Below, piece after piece: positions 63,333 to 64,000 of a stretch of DNA of 64,000 bases. Position numbers and translations under genes: made by a program. The stretch is from Granulicatella sp041433555 (GTDB taxonomy: Bacteria; Bacillota; Bacilli; Lactobacillales; Aerococcaceae). The stretch spans positions 1-64,000 of the forward strand of contig NZ_JAPWBR010000008.1 of NCBI RefSeq assembly GCF_041433555.1. The letters are read 5' to 3'. Position 1 is the first letter of the stretch, and each line of letters begins with the position of its first letter. The notes beneath the pieces are model-generated. The model ran no database searches, was not told where the DNA came from, and saw only the letters and a program-made list of their open reading frames with translations.

Positions 63333-63929
63333 TCACGATAGCACCTCAATATATGAATAAATTTTTTCGGTGACTCTGAAGAGTTTTGCGTAATACATCA
63401 ATTTTTGATAGTTTACCGAGTCCTTTTGGAAATATAGTTTGAAAGCTTGTGCAATCAATTGGACATCCATCTTATATACCGGACGTAAACACTCTACTAG
63501 AGTCCTCTCTATTTCATATATACGGATTCTTTGTCCTTTTTGGCGTTCAACTTCTACAATCCCCACATCAAAATTAGTTCGTGTCACAACAGGTTTCACT
63601 TCTTGTGCTTGCTTAATAGTTGAAGTATTCACTCCGTATGGGAACATCATCGTTTTCTCAAACGGCACAGTTAACGATAATCCATGTAACCACAATGCCG
63701 TATCGAGTGCGTATACTCCTTTTGGATTTCGTAATTGAATTAAATACCACTCATCCATATAGTCATCTGCCAACCCGTACAAACCATTTCCGAGCGGCTC
63801 AAGCAACTCTTGCTCAATCATTTTTCGATACGTTCGATAGCTTAATCCTGCTTCTTTCACATCACGATAAGATAGGATACCATTATTTCTTTTTAAATAC
63901 TCCAGAATTTCTGTTTGTTTTGGATTCAT
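63333..63929 (-). CDS. AbiEi-type antitoxin / type IV toxin-antitoxin regulator, orphan
   Basis: 198 aa. The N-terminal winged helix (about 1-60, TEILEYLKRNNGILSYRDVKEAGLSYRTYRKMIEQELLEPLGNGLYGLAD) and the C-terminal domain (YALDTALWLHGLSL, IRIYEIERTLVECLRP) fit AbiEi family antitoxins. GGAGGTG precedes the ATG. The nucleotidyltransferase toxin AbiEii normally follows, but here the next gene is adcA. It may be a solitary remnant or a regulator. A large inverted repeat upstream fits autorepression. Confidence 0.85.
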   Translation of the reverse strand: MNPKQTEILEYLKRNNGILSYRDVKEAGLSYRTYRKMIEQELLEPLGNGLYGLADDYMDEWYLIQLRNPKGVYALDTALWLHGLSLTVPFEKTMMFPYGVNTSTIKQAQEVKPVVTRTNFDVGIVEVERQKGQRIRIYEIERTLVECLRPVYKMDVQLIAQAFKLYFQKDSVNYQKLMYYAKLFRVTEKIYSYIEVLS

Positions 63930-63947
63930 TCTTTCACCTCCTAAAAC

Positions 63948-63994
63948 GTAAACAAATTACTAACAAGTTTTAATAATGTTAGCAAAATGTTTAC
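63948..63994 (-). promoter_or_regulatory. Inverted-repeat operator upstream of the AbiEi-type gene
   Basis: GTAAACA (63948-63954) and TGTTTAC (63988-63994) are perfect outer arms. CTAAC (63960-63964) and GTTAG (63978-63982) form an inner pair about 13 bases apart. The 47-base element sits just before the AGGAGG site. AbiEi proteins are known to repress through inverted repeats. Confidence 0.6.
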
Positions 63995-64000
63995 CTTTTT

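Noticed and set aside
1..64000. CRISPR array, rRNA or tRNA genes
   Set aside because: No regularly spaced direct repeats and no recognisable rRNA or tRNA sequence were seen while reading the window.

Overview
The window looks like a chromosomal segment of a low-GC Gram-positive coccus or rod of the order Lactobacillales. Oligopeptide ABC transporters with lipoprotein binding proteins, comEA-comEC, a mevalonate-pathway HMG-CoA synthase, a MetQ lipoprotein behind a T-box leader, PrsA, a ZnuA-ZinT type AdcA and strong AGGAGG ribosome-binding sites all fit. A Granulicatella/Carnobacteriaceae-like source is my inference; no rRNA or marker phylogeny is present to prove it. Almost all genes lie on the minus strand. 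No rRNA, tRNA or CRISPR array was seen.

Layout, left to right. 1-9.7 kb: the end of a plus-strand gene, a small membrane protein with an L7/L12-like domain, a RelBE-type toxin-antitoxin pair, then holA, comEC-comEA, a PDZ/Lon-like protease, coaD and rsmD, a NusG-domain-II/YbjN-like pair and a CPBP membrane protease. 9.8-17.8 kb: a first oligopeptide permease (oppD-oppF-oppB-oppC) with two tandem paralogous oppA genes. 17.9-28.1 kb: an AT-rich island holding a class I lanthipeptide cluster, transcribed lanC-lanT-lanB-ABC immunity transporter-lanA, with the precursor gene last, no LanP protease and no LanRK regulators. It is flanked by a tiny membrane-protein gene and a likely ISL3-type insertion-sequence remnant. 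28.1-34.5 kb: a third oppA, an isolated acyl-carrier-protein gene with a structured leader, and a second permease operon (oppB-C-D-F).

34.6-47.7 kb: a small membrane protein, ylbG, ftsW, ylaN, tex, a purine permease, a lipoprotein, metQ with its T-box, prsA, a LysM-3D cell-wall protein and an ABC exporter. 47.8-56.3 kb: rlmN, an asparaginase, HMG-CoA synthase divergent from a stand-alone thiolase, a Mbeg1-like hydrolase and a DUF1846 protein. 56.8-64 kb: the spermidine/putrescine system (a cupin-type regulator followed by potABCD), AdcA under a Zur-like box, and an orphan AbiEi-type antitoxin.

Two signals stand out. First, the lanthipeptide cluster: its 67-aa precursor has an FNLE-type class I leader and a five-cysteine, Pro/Tyr-rich core that I do not recognise. 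Second, a family of large intergenic structured repeats (four full or extended copies and one reduced copy, at about 7.5, 37.0, 37.4, 50.2 and 56.6 kb). These have roughly 40-50-bp imperfect terminal arms enclosing small hairpins whose stems differ between copies while the loop and junction motifs stay constant. This looks like a MITE or structured-RNA family, and it accounts for most of the long gene-free stretches.
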